A model generated the notes under the pieces. It was not told the origin of the DNA. It was given only the letters and a program-made list of their open reading frames with translations, and did no database searches. A stretch of DNA of 64,000 nt. Source: Schistocerca nitens (taxonomy: Eukaryota; Arthropoda; Insecta; Orthoptera; Acrididae). Of the stretch, positions 42,700 to 53,749 are shown one piece after another (position 1 is the first letter of the stretch; every line of letters starts with the position of its first letter). The stretch is from assembly GCF_023898315.1 (NCBI RefSeq), contig NC_064619.1, positions 296,894,150 to 296,958,149 of the forward strand. The letters run 5' to 3'. A program made the position numbers and the translations under genes.

Positions 42700-43342
42700 T
42701 TATGAAGAGAATATCGAGGTTATTAGTGATGTTGTTACTGAGGATAATGAAGAACTAGAGACAGATAGTTATGTTGTAGATGGTAATGTTGATAGTGAGG
42801 TTTCTGGTAATGAAGAATGGGAAGATGTTTTACTTTATGAAGAATTAGATGGGCTGATTTATGTTAAAGTGAAAGAGGAAGTAATAGTAAATATGATGCT
42901 AGGGGTACAGTAATATGTGGTAGGGAAGAACAGGGGAATATTAGGTAAGTACATGACACACAGGTCATACATGTAAACATCAGTGAAGTGGTGTCCACTT
43001 GTAATAATGTAAAAAAGGAAATGGAACTTATTGAAGATAAAATATTACGGGTAACATGGCATTATTATAATGATTTAGGAAGTAGTAGTCAAATAGTGAT
43101 GTTCTGAATTAGATTTGTCTGGATTTGCATTCAGAATGGCAGTAGATTCTAAAACATGTAATGAGTTAACAGATTGTAATGAAACTTTGGGGGCTTTGCA
43201 ACAGTTAACAGAAGAAGAGTTAACTGAAGAAGAGGAAGGTATGGATTGCAAAGGAATAGAAAGTGATTTCTTAGATGAAGGTGAAAATCAAGGGGAAAGT
43301 GATATGCAATCAAATCTATACATTTGAGTACAAAAAGATCAC
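42700..43342 (+). pseudogene. Gypsy A acidic region before the protease
   Basis: Frames rich in Glu and Asp (EELDGLIYVKVKEE; QLTEEELTEEEEG at 43115-43327) lie directly upstream of the protease. They have no recognisable domain and are probably a linker between gag and pol. Confidence 0.4.
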
Positions 43343-43344
43343 TG

Positions 43345-43660
43345 GAAAGGAAACTGCCTGATTGAGACTGGAAGTCTTTTAAGTGGAATCTCAGGGAAGT
43401 TAAGGGATAGAATAAATAGCAGGGAAAATTTTGTTGAATTTCCAGTAACTGGGATTAAAATCATAGGTGCTACAGGAAAATACAGTAAGATAGTGGAAAG
43501 ACAAATATTGTTATCATTTCAATTAAATAATGTTTATTTTGTGCAAGGCTGCTTCGTGACATAAGACAGAAAGGAAACTTTAATTTTAGGAATGAATTGG
43601 ACTGTAAAAGAAAAAGTTGGTTTCTGTTAGGGTAACATGAAGTTGTCATCCACACATCCA
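43345..43660 (+). pseudogene. Gypsy A aspartic protease
   Basis: The reading IETGSLLSGIS corresponds to the active site (D/T/S)TG, with the catalytic Asp replaced by Glu. It is followed by a flap-like IIGATGKYSKIVERQ and, near 43585, LILGMNW, the usual ILG hydrophobic-glycine motif. A stop interrupts the domain at about 43563. Confidence 0.75.
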
Positions 43661-43889
43661 GAAAGTGGAATTTCCTCTGAGGCAGATGTAGTAAGTAATG
43701 ATAAATAACAGTAACAGTAATAACCACATCAGGTAGTGGAACAGTTGGATGAAGGCATTATTATGAAGAAGATGATAAACATATAATAAATGAATCATAG
43801 AGTGAACTGACAGCAGAAAAGGTAGGGGAAGCTGCGAAATTGAACTCAGAGTAGAATGAGGAACTAAAGAATTTTGTGTAGGAATATTG

Positions 43890-45240
43890 TAACTTTTTTG
43901 ATGAAAAACCAGGGAGAGCAAGAAATTATCACTGGAAGCTGAAGTTGAGATCACATGACGCATTTTTGATAGAACCCTATGGTGTAACAATTTGTAAATG
44001 GTAGATGGTTGAAAGGGAACTATAGAAAATGCAAAAGTGGAAAATAATAGAGAGCTATAATAGTCAGTACAATAACCTGTTGGTTGCTGTCTCAAAAAGG
44101 TATGGGGGTTTTAGACTCCAAACATGTAAATAAATGTTTAGAGAAGGAAACAGATCACCCAGAAAGTATAAATGAATTACTGAATAAATTTATATTAAAT
44201 AAATGACTAGCTTGAATTGACTTTTGGATTTCATCAAATTGCTTTGGATCCTGGCTCAAGAAAGTACACAGTATTCTTGTGTAATGGGGAATATATTCAA
44301 GACTGTGAAGTACTATTCATGCTAAATGTTTCTGCGGCAGCATTTATTCATGCATTTGGCTTTGTTTTATGAAGTGAACTTTTGGCAGAACTGATCATTT
44401 ATGCTGATGACAATCTGAGAATTGGGAAAACATGGGAAGAACATCTTGCACCTTAAGAGAAGTAGGAGAGAAGTAAAGAAAGGGAGGGAAGACTTTAAAA
44501 CTTGAAAAGTGTGAGTTTGGTGTGACACAACTAAATTTTTTATGCCACAGCTTAGCTGAAAAGGGTATTATAGCTGACAATGATAAAATTTGAGCCATAA
44601 CAAAATTTTCAAAAACAAAGTCAAAGAAAGAATTAAAACATTTTTCAGAATAGCTAATTTTTATAGAAAATGTGTAAAAACACCGGCATTGAATGCAGTA
44701 TGGTTGAACAATCTTTCACAGAAAAAATACCATATCTACATCAACATCCACACTTGGCATACCACTGTGAAGAGCATGGCAGAAGGTACTTCTTATTGTA
44801 GCCTCTATTAGATGGGAATAGAGTGAGGGATACCAGGAAGCTTATGGTGAGATAAAGGAACAACTTTGTAAAAATGAAATATTACACAGATCTGCTCTTT
44901 CATTACCATTTAGTCTGAGGACAGACTGTAGTGATTCTGTATTATGAGTTCACATATTCCAAGAGAAGATAGTTAATGGGAAAACTCAATTGTCTTTTCA
45001 AGAACACTTCATAAACATGAAAAGAATTACATACTTAACAAGAAAGAACTTTCGGCCATTGTATGGGGTTTATGAAATTCAGAAGTTATTTACTTGGACA
45101 CAAAATCATTATTTATTCTGATCACAAAGCACTATGTTATGTTCACAAGGTGAGCAGTTTATCTCATACACTTTGACTATAAAGTAAAATATATAAAAGG
45201 GAAAGAGAAAGTTATTGCTTTATCTAGGTTACCTATGGGG
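43890..45240 (+). pseudogene. Gypsy A reverse transcriptase and RNase H
   Basis: RT blocks: RNYHWKLKLRSHDAF, then NSQYNNLLVAVSK (44050), LTFGFHQIALDPGSRKYTVF (44220) and the catalytic LIIYADDNLRIG (44395). RNase H region: LTRKNFRPLYGV (45040), a tether-like FTWTQNHYLF and KGKEKVIALSRLP (45200). Stops are scattered. A short insertion or rearranged part lies at 44700-44830. Confidence 0.78.
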
Positions 45241-45399
45241 GTGGGCTGAAGCAGAGAATGGCACTGGGGATGGAGAGAGAAGTTTCAGAATTTTGTACAT
45301 TAAAAGAGTAAAGATGAAAATGAGGTTAGAAAAATTTGTAACCAAATTTAGGAGGAAACTGGAAACTAGTGAATTGCACTTAAGAAAGAAGAGGTATGA

Positions 45400-45782
45400 A
45401 AAATTTCAACATTATTATCAACTATATATGTGAATTTTGTTCCAAAGTCACAGTACAGATAATGCCAAATTGTAAGTTTTTTGGTCATAGTAATGTATCG
45501 ATACTCTTATAAATTACAAAGTACCGGACATTACTGGTCATTAAAATGCATTCAAAAGATTCAGGAAAATGTGTGTTTCTACAACAATCAAACATGTAAA
45601 GAATACTCATAGAACATTACTCCCCAAAGGGCAGATGGATCTGGTAGGAACTGACTTATTTGGGCAGCTATCCAAAGCAAGAGGGGGAGGAAGGGCACAG
45701 CTACATATTTTTTATGGTAGATTTATCTTCTAAGTTTATGAAGTTGTATCCTTTGCAGAAAGCAACAAGTAAGAAAACCATA
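45400..45782 (+). pseudogene. Gypsy A integrase, first part
   Basis: A degenerate zinc-binding region is followed by LLPKGQMDLVGTDLFGQLSK (about 45630), which holds the first catalytic Asp of the integrase core (DLFG), and by a D/S-F-VYE block. The piggyBac element at TTAA (45783-45786) cuts it after this. Confidence 0.7.
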
Positions 45783-47007
45783 TTAACACATTGACTGCCA
45801 TGGCTGAAATGGGTAAACTGCTACCAGAAGCCATGTTAAGTGGCTCATACAGTTCGATTTGTCATGTCATTTGTAGTCCATCTGAATCACCAAAACTTAA
45901 AAAATCTTTTTCTTTGTGGGAAGATGTAGTCTGCCAGTTATCTCATAGTTGGTGTACAGAGTAGAAAGTTCAACTCAGACACCAACTGTGAGATAACTTG
46001 TTGTTAAAAATTAGTCACCAGCTTGCTAATTCTGAAGCATGTTTGACAATGCAATCCATGTCTTCATTGTAACTGTGTCAATAGTTGTTCAGTCATCATT
46101 GGAGATGCTTCATTAGCTTTAATTGTTATCTATGTTCAATTGTTCTTGTAAAACAGTTTCTTATAAGAGGACTCTGAGTGACGTAAAACTCGAACAGCTA
46201 GCTAACATGAACGAATTGGAATGGGATGAGCTTATGAATGAATTCTCAGATGGTGGAAGTTTCTATGAACCATCTTCATGCAAGCATTCAAATGAGGATT
46301 CAGATACAGACAACAGTGAATTCAATGAAGAAGATAAGCAGGTTGGTCCATTGTTTATCGTTTTCTGTGTTCCATTGTTCTCATAAAATGGTTACGAATA
46401 GGAGGAAACTGAGTGATGTAGAACTTGAACAACTAGATAACAAGAACAAATCAGAGTGGGATGTGTTTATGGATGAATTCTTGGAGGGTGGAAGTTTATA
46501 TAAACTGTATTTATGTGAGCAGTCAAGTGAGGATTCAGATGCAGACAACAGTGAATGCAATGTAGAAGATGAGCAGGTTGTTGTAATAGCAGGCACTATG
46601 AACAACAGTGATGAGTGGGGTGACATTCCTCAAGATCTACCAGTATTTGTGTTCAGCAATGATGTGGGACTGAAATTAGACTTACAAGACTTTGGTGTCA
46701 ATGCATATGTTGATTTTTTTACTATTATTTTTTTCTGAAGAGTTCCTAAAGTCATTATGTGAAGAAATAAATCTATATGTGAGCCAGGAGGCAGAAAAAC
46801 ATGAGGGGAGAAGATCAACCAGGCTCTTGTGATGGAGTGATACAGATGTGCGGAAATGAAAGTATTTGTGGAGCCATTGCTGCACATGGGATCTTGTTGT
46901 TTCCCATCAACAGAACATTATTAGAGTACAAGTCTTTTTTAGAATGAGATTTTCACTCTGCAGCGGAGTGTGCGCTGATATGAAACTTCCTGGCAGATTA
47001 AAACTGT

Positions 47008-47083
47008 GTGCCCGACCGAGACTCGAACTCGGGACCTTTGCCTTTCGCGGGCAAGTGCTCTACCATCTGAGCTACTGAAGCAC
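47008..47083 (-). other. tRNA-like block (SINE head), minus strand
   Basis: Same cloverleaf as at 27384-27459 with two base changes (taccatctgagctactgaag). Nominal anticodon CGA, position 33 not U. It is part of the SINE dimer and not a tRNA gene. Confidence 0.72.
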
Positions 47084-47237
47084 GACTCCCCCAGGCTGTG
47101 GCTAAGCCATGTCTCCGCAATATCCTTTCTTTCAGGAGTGCTAGTTCTGCAAGGTTCGCAGGAGAGCTTCTGTAAAGTTTGGAAGGTAGGAGACAAGGTA
47201 CTGGCAGAAGTAAAGCTGTGAGTACCGGGCGTGAGTC

Positions 47238-47313
47238 GTGCTTCGGTAGCTCAGTTGGTAGAGCACTTGCCCGCGAAAGGCAAAGGTCCCGAGTTCGAGT
47301 CTCGGTCGGGCAC
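47238..47313 (+). other. tRNA-like block (SINE head), plus strand
   Basis: Identical over its visible length to the block at 27696-27771 (gtgcttcggtagctcagttg to cggtcgggcac). It is part of the SINE dimer. Confidence 0.75.
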
Positions 47314-47867
47314 ACAGTTTTAATCTGCCAGGAAGTTTCAAGTCTTTTTTATATTGTCACATTCTGGAAATACATTATGAATAGAAACAATTTCATCTGT
47401 TACTTTGGAGACAACTGATTGCAATCCCATGGGTGAGTCTACAAAATTAGACCAGTTTTGGACCATTTCAATAGCATCATGAGCAATAATTATATTCCAG
47501 ATAAGAATCTATGCATAGACGAATCAATGGCTTTGTGGCACAGCCATTTTTTTAGGCATTTTATCAAGAACAAAAGACACAAGTATGGTGTAAAACTTTA
47601 TAATCTCTGTGAAACTAATGATGTGATCCTCAAAATAAAAATGCACTGTGGCAAGTCACAGAGAGGGCTGAGATGGCTCATGTATCTAATATTGTTTTAC
47701 TTCTGGTGGAAGCTTTCATGAACGAAGGCTATGTGCTCCATATGGACAATTTTTATAATTCTGTAACATTTACAAAACTGCTGTCAACTTACAAAACCTA
47801 AGTGAGTGGAAAATTATGTAACAGCAAAAAGGGAAACATAAAATTTATCTCCACAATGCCTATTGCA

Positions 47868-49075
47868 TCTACATCTACTTATCTACATCTACATATATAC
47901 TCCACTAGTCACCGAGCAGTGTGTGGAGGAGGGCACAATATGCACCAAAGTCATATTTCCCCCCCGTCTGTTCCACTCGCGGATCGCGCGAGGGAAAAAC
48001 AACTGTCTGAACGCCTCAGTACGAGCTCTAATTTCCCTTATCTTTGAAAGGTGATCACTGCGCCATTTGAAAGTTGGTAATAATATATGCTCTACAACCT
48101 CAGCGAAGATCAGATTTCGGAATTTAGTGAGCAGCCCCTTCTGCTTAGCAGGCCATCTATCTGCAAGTGTGTCCCACTTCAATCTTTCTAAAAGATTTGT
48201 AACACTCTTGCAATGGCTAAATGTACCAGTCACGAATCTTGCCACTCTTATTTGGAACTTCTCAATCTCTTGAATTCAACCCAACTGGTAAGGGTCCCAT
48301 ACAGACGAACAATACTCTAAGACTGGATGAACTAACGTATTGTAAGCTATTTCCTTTGTTGAAGGACTATATTGCTTCAGGATTCTACCAATAAACTGCA
48401 GTGTAGAGTTCATCTTGCCCATTACTTGTGTTATCTAATCATTCCATTTGAGATAATTTTGAATAGTCACACCCAGATATTTGACGGATGTTACCGCTTC
48501 CAAAGACTGGGCAGTTATTTTGTACTCATACATTAATGGTGATTTTCACCTTGTTGTATGCAGTAGGTTACACTTATTAATATTGAGAGATAACCGCCAG
48601 TCATTACTCCCCGAATTTATTTTCTGCAAATCCTCATTGATTTGTTCACAACTTTCATGTGATACTACTTTCCTGTAGACTACAGCATCATTGGCAAACA
48701 GTCTAATGCCACTGTCAATACCATCAACCAGATTGTTTATGTAAATCATAAAAAGCAGCGGCCTTATTACACTGCCCTGGGGCCCACCTGAAGTTATGCT
48801 CGTTTCTGTTGAAGTTACCCCATTCAGGATGACATACTGCTCCCTGTCTGTTAGAAAACTATCTATTCACCCACATATGTCATCAGATGGGCCATAAGCG
48901 TGCACTTTTTGGAGCAAGCAACAGTGCGGAACTGAGTTGAACGCTTTTTGAAAGTCGAGAAATATGGCATCAACCTGGGAGCCAGTATCTAGAGCCTGTT
49001 GTATATCATGCACAAAGAGGACGAGCTGTGTCTCACATGACCGCTATTTCCTAAAACTGTTCTGGTTTCTGCAGA
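47868..49075 (-). mobile_element. Jockey-type LINE 3' fragment, minus strand
   Basis: Minus-strand readings in order from about 48960: an AFDTVP-like start lost in stops, GPQGSVIRPLLFMIYINNLV, IRLFANDAVVYRKV (catalytic Y/F.DD changed to FAND), NDWRLSLNINKCNLLH, LEYCSSVWDPYQLG, and IREIRARTEAFRQLFFPRAI followed by REWNRRGGN. It ends in the tagatg-type tail (catctacatctac on the plus strand, 47868-47895). It is 5'-truncated and inserted in the piggyBac element. Confidence 0.85.
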
Positions 49076-49658
49076 TGAGCTTCTCAACAGATGAGCTTTT
49101 AAATCAAACAGCAGGAAGGAGAATGAAGTTTCTAGCTTTTAGAAAAAAGTTTAGTCAGGAATTGATTGGGAATAAAATGCCAGACACACAGAAAAATCAT
49201 TACATGTGGCATTTTCCATTATTTACTAACAATACCCACCAATGAGAAGAAAGTGCAACCATCAAAGTCATGCAGAGTGGGCATGCAACCAAGAAAAGTC
49301 TGTAAATCACAGTACTCTCATCCCATTTCTGAAGAAAAGCTTGCTCTTTACATGGTAGAATGCTTCAAGACATACATCAATAAAATAAAGTATACATTTT
49401 ATGTCTAAAGCTAAAATATTTGTATAAACTTTTGTATGCAGTTTTCTGTTGGTTTATTCGAAGTGTGAAAATAAAAATTCTGTCCCACCATATCCAGAGA
49501 TTTTCTATACCTGTCCCTGAGGCCCAAGACCTGTAAATTGCATGTAGTTGCTACAAATGTTTTTGTATCTGACTTTATGCAGAAACTCATTTCCTATGAT
49601 TTAACTTGTAGGTAATTCCAAGGCAATTCTTTCTGGCAATGGGAGTCACTTCACTTAA

Positions 49659-49780
49659 AAAACTTGGAAAAATTTTGTGACAAAAATATAAAACATACTG
49701 ATTTCAGTTTATTCTCCATCATGTAATCCAACTGAGAGGTATGTGATGTGGATAGGTCTGTGGTTATTAATGCAATTAAG
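49659..49780 (+). pseudogene. Gypsy A integrase, middle part
   Basis: Directly after the right TTAA of the piggyBac element the frame reads KNLEKFCDKNIKHTDFS and then, across a shift, SNPTERY, the block around the catalytic Glu of gypsy integrases (S..NP.ERV). It is cut at about 49781 by gypsy B. Confidence 0.65.
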
Positions 49781-50489
49781 GTAACATACATCACTAATAA
49801 CACATACTTCAATGGAAATACATTTATTAAATACTGAGTAACTAAAAACAATACAGCAGAAAACATGAGTGTTGCAGCACATCAGAAAGCTGGCATCGGA
49901 CAGCCTCAAAGATAGTCATTCACAGATAAAACCACTTATTGATGTCACCATGGAGCCCCCCCACCCTCCCCTCCCTATGGGAATGTGCAGGAGACTGACT
50001 GCAGCAAGATGTAGTAGTCTTCTTGCCAGCAGGGTGGTTCAATACGGCATCCAGATCTGGAGATGGGAGGGACAACAGCTTGCGTCAGTTCAGCAGGAGC
50101 ATTGTCGTAAGTTCATGCACTAAGGGGAGGCCATAGGGGGTGTTGTCTTGGGGCAATGGGGCAGCCAGGGCCTTGGGGGAGTCATCTAGGGTCCAAGCTG
50201 GTTTTATGCAGTGCACCAATACTGGTTGAGGTTTGCCATTGAATATGATGTGCATAGTATTGGCACTGCATGCGAGCACTTTATGTGGCCCTGAGAAGGG
50301 GGATTGAAGAACCGCATGTACAGAATCATCCCGTAACATTGAGAAGCAGCATGTTTCAAAGTCCTTAAGGAGGAACATGTGTGGCATGGTGTGAGATTTA
50401 GGGTTGGTGTTGGAAGGTTAGAGATGTGTGCATGGACATGCTCGACCAGAGCAGTTAGTGAGTCTTGAGAAGGAGGTGGGGGCAGGCAG

Positions 50490-51400
50490 GATTAGTGGCT
50501 CACCATACAGGATTTCTGTGAGTGATGCTTCAAGGTCCACCTGTGCTCCACACGTGCACCTAGACGTATCCAGCGAAGTGGCTCAGACCAGGGCCCACCA
50601 TGGAACATGAGCGCAGTCTTAAGTGTTCTGTGCCAGCATTCAACCAGGCCATTGCTCTGTATATGGTAGGGTGTGGTGTGGAACTTTGACACACCACACA
50701 GAGCACACAGCTGGTTGAACAGACTAGTGGCCCTGGTTCATTGTCGGGGATGGGGGGCAGCCAAATTGGGAGATCCACACATCGATGAATTCACAGGCAA
50801 TGGTGTCAGCCATGATGTCCTCCAGGGGAACTGCCTCAACCCATTGGGTGCCCCAGTTGATCACAGACAGGATGTATTTGAAACCCTCAGATGGTGGGAG
50901 CAGACGCATGAGATTGATGTGCACATTTCTCAGCCAGCTGGGGGGGATGGGGAAGGTGCTGAGGGAGAGTGAAATATGCCTACCACTCTTGCTATGTTGG
51001 CAGGAGGTGCATGCTCTTGCCCATGTGCAGCAGCCTTGGTTGACTTGCTGCCAGACGTAACATTTGGTTACCAGTGTGGTGGTTGCTGTTATGCCCAGTT
51101 GGGCCAAGTTATGTAAGGCATTGAAGATGTCATGTTGCAGTTTGGTTGGGATGACTGGTTGGACTCTGCTTATTGATGTGTCACAGAGCACTGGTGTTGC
51201 CACTCTGGGAAGATGGCACATTTCAGTCACAAGTGAACTTAATACGTCAGTGTATAGCTGTTGGATTGATGTGTCACCGGCCTGCTGGTGTACCAGGTCT
51301 TCAAGGTTGATAGGCATGGTGATGATATTGACCCATGACAGGTAGTCCACCACCACATTCTCTGTCCCACGGATGTATTGAGTGTCTTTGCCCAGGGAGG
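50490..51400 (-). pseudogene. Gypsy B integrase
   Basis: A 210-codon frame (51356-50724) includes DYLSWVN (end of RNase H region), a zinc-binding-like segment with CTSCQHSKSGRH, VHINLM (catalytic Asp replaced by Asn within the usual H.D) and KYILSVINWGTQWVEAVPL. The following frame (50692-50492) holds TTPYHIQSNGLVECWHRTLK, matching the catalytic-Glu block (Y.P.(S/A)NG.VE..HR.LK), with the Glu intact. Confidence 0.8.
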
Positions 51401-51539
51401 GAGAGCCTGAGATAGATTGCGAATAGCACTGGCCGGAGGTTTACGGTCCATGTATATACTGAAGGGTCACCGGTCAATATCATTACAGATGTGGTTGATT
51501 GCCTCATATACCACTAACAGTTTTTGATCAAACGCTAAC

Positions 51540-52530
51540 TACTTGCACTGAGACATTGTCAGTTTTTTCAAGAAGAAGTGGTGTGGATCCGTAGTCCCAC
51601 CCACATACTGTTGTAGCATGGCGCCGATGGCCATGTCGCTGTCATCTGCTGTGAGGAACACGTGTTTCTGGTATGGGGTTGGCAAGGGTAACAGCTCTGG
51701 AAAGCGTGGTCTTCAGAATGTTGAACACAAAAATCATGTTATTAGTCCAAGGCAGACACCATTTGCTTGACATGTTCTTCACAGCCAATGCATCAGTCAA
51801 AGTTAAATGTATGGAAGCTGTGTGGGGGAGGTATCAGCAATATAAAAATAAGCATGTCTAGAAAGCTTCTCAACTCAGGATAATATTCTGGGAGAGGCAG
51901 GCTGACAATGAGGTCGACCTGGTCCAAAGTGGGGCGCATACTGTAAGACAAAAAGGTGTCACCTAAAAAAGTGATGGTGCTGCTGCTCAGCTGCAACTTT
52001 TCATGATTCATCTTAACGCTGTTAGGTTCCAAGATTGCATGAACTTGTTCAAGGTGCTGCTGATGCTCACTGACAGATGATGAGAATATGGCAATATCAT
52101 CGAGTACACATAGGCAAATGGAATGTTAAAAGACACTGACTTGATAAAATTTTGCCACATTTGTGTGGTGTTTTTAAAGCTGTAATCATGAACTGGTACT
52201 CAAAGAGCCCAAATGGTGTAATGATAGCAGTCTTAGATATGTAGGGTGGGTGCATGGGAATTTGGTGGTATGTATCACAACAGTTGAGCACTGTAAATAG
52301 TTGGACACCACAACCTGGATGTGAGGAATAGGGTAATTATTTATGATCATATGAGGATTTAGGGTCCTGTAATCACTGCTCATATGATGCATAACATCTT
52401 TCTTTAACACAAGGTGTATTGGCGAGGACCAGTTGGTGTCCAAGGGCCATAGGATACCTGCATCAAGTAAGTCTTTGACAATGTCTTTAGTGCAGTGCAC
52501 AGTTTCTGGTCCTCGTATAGTGGCATCCAT
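51540..52530 (-). pseudogene. Gypsy B reverse transcriptase and RNase H
   Basis: RT blocks on the minus strand: LLDAGILWPLDTNWSSPIHL followed by VLKKD (52470-52400), SSDYRTLNPHMIINNYPIPH (52380-52320), GLFEYQFM (about 52200) and VLDDIAIFSS at about 52090 (the catalytic .DD motif). RNase H begins TADDSDMAIGAMLQQ near 51640. Frameshifts separate the blocks. Confidence 0.78.
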
Positions 52531-52949
52531 GGTGTTGCTGTGGATGGAGGGAGTGGCGTGTCTACCTGGGTCACAACCGTCTGGCTGAGATCATGCTCAG
52601 AAACCTGGGTGTTGGTAGAGTGGTGATGCATGTCTGCCAGTACACGTGACAGTTTGTGGGACATTGCCGTAATGTGTTAGAGCAGCTCCAAGTTTTGTGT
52701 GTGGAGGGCTGCTGTCTGAGAGCACTTGTGCAAGAGCTTGGAGAGTGTGGTCAACATCTGAGAGGCAAGAGACGTGTATTTGGTGGGGATTGCCAGTTGT
52801 GAGGCCAGAGAAACAGGCATCAGGTGTGGCACATGGCTGTTGTCACAGGAGATCAAAGCACCTGAAGAGTGGCAAAGTGCAGTGGCTTGAAGGTCAGCTG
52901 AGAGGTCATAGTAGCAGAAGAAGTCCAACTCTATGATAGGTTCATCGAT

Positions 52950-53165
52950 TTCTGCCACCTAAAAAGTCCATGGAAAGAGATTATTGTGGGAAAGACAGAG
53001 CAATAACCTGAAGGAGCCATGAACAGTGATATGTTCCCTGTTTGCAGCGGTGAGAGGTAATGACGCTGGAGAGGGATCAATAGACATTGCAGTGGCAGGG
53101 ATGATGCTGACATCCACTCCTGTGTCCATCAGGAAGTGGATGCTGGATGTGATGTCATGCACCTA
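52950..53165 (-). pseudogene. Gypsy B aspartic protease
   Basis: The minus-strand frame reads FLMDTGVDVSIIPATAMS, an intact DTG active site followed by the usual V.(I/V)(I/L)P, and then TANREHITVHG, the flap region. The second half is in other frames. This style (DTGADVS.IP) is seen in several insect gypsy families. Confidence 0.75.
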
Positions 53166-53749
53166 GAGGCGGTGAGCATGTGCCCTAGGCAGACATTGTG
53201 TGACCTGGACTGGCAGGCACCCTATGACATTGCGGCTGGACGTGGCACCTAAATGAGCCTGCCATTGGCATTTGGGTGACTGCATAGAGGCCTGCCATTG
53301 TGAGCAGCAGTGCCAAACATTGTGTGGAACCAGCAGTGCCGATAGGGAGGGGAGGGTGGGGAGGCAGTGTCAGCAGATGGACAGGGTCATTGTTGAGCAC
53401 TCAATGGCTGGATGGGTGTGGCTTTGGCTGAAGTCATTGCGCATCGGGTTGTTGAATTCTGGAAGTGAAGGAATAATATGGCCCATGTTGGTGGTGGTGA
53501 TGAACAACGGGAACCAAAGCATGTAAAACAAAGGTGATAAACACTCACAGTTTTTTAACATTACTAAAGGTTTTCAGGGTCATCAGTGCGCTTAATAATG
53601 CAGAAAGATAATGTACATCACTAACAACATATGTTTCAATGGAAATATGTTTATTAAACACTGAATAACTAGACACAACTATGAGTGTTGCAGCATGTCA
53701 GAAAGCAAGCATTGGACAACCTCAAAAAAAGTCGTTCACAGGTAAATCT

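Larger units (their letters stand above)
46942..47339. mobile_element. Palindromic tRNA-SINE dimer, copy 2 (398 bp)
   Basis: This is the same element type as 27319-27796: tRNA-like blocks on the minus strand at 47008-47083 and on the plus strand at 47238-47313. The left inner arm (about 80 bp) is absent, and the core runs in the opposite direction (cccccaggctgtggctaag to gtgctagttctgcaa). The 12-bp duplication aagtctttttta flanks it (46930-46941 and 47340-47351). It is inserted in the piggyBac transposase gene. Confidence 0.9.
46123..49405 (+). pseudogene. piggyBac-type transposase, broken
   Basis: The N-terminal acidic region is present twice in tandem (KLEQLANMNELEWDELMNEF at 46168; ELEQLDNKNKSEWDVFMDEF at 46423), each with an SSEDSDADNSE-type segment. 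The DDE_Tnp_1_7 start follows near 46630-46850. After the SINE dimer the frame at 47458-47721 reads KNLCIDESMALW (first catalytic Asp, IDE) and KYGVKLYNLCE, and an MDNFYNS-like segment near 47742. After the LINE fragment, 49080-49405 holds the C-terminal Cys-rich region (K-SCRVGMQPRKVCKSQ). Stops and frameshifts make it non-functional. Confidence 0.8.
45787..49654 (+). mobile_element. piggyBac-like DNA transposon, decayed, with nested inserts
   Basis: It is bounded by TTAA at 45783-45786 and 49655-49658, the piggyBac target. The tips (cacattgactgccatggc at the left; complement of tggcaatgggagtcacttca at the right) are imperfect inverted repeats. It encodes a broken transposase (46120-49400). 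A palindromic SINE dimer (46942-47339) and a Jockey LINE fragment (47868-49075) are inserted in it. The interrupted gypsy A integrase resumes right after the second TTAA. Confidence 0.82.
49782..53747 (-). mobile_element. Ty3/gypsy retrotransposon B, with short LTRs
   Basis: Direct repeats of about 140-150 bp flank it: 49782-49930 and 53609-53747 share acatcactaa, caatggaaata, tttattaaa, atgagtgttgcagca and cagcctcaaa-type segments with about 80% visual identity. Between them, on the minus strand, lie protease, reverse transcriptase, RNase H and integrase remnants in gypsy order. It inserted within the gypsy A integrase. LTR divergence suggests an old insertion. It has many frameshifts. Confidence 0.82.
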
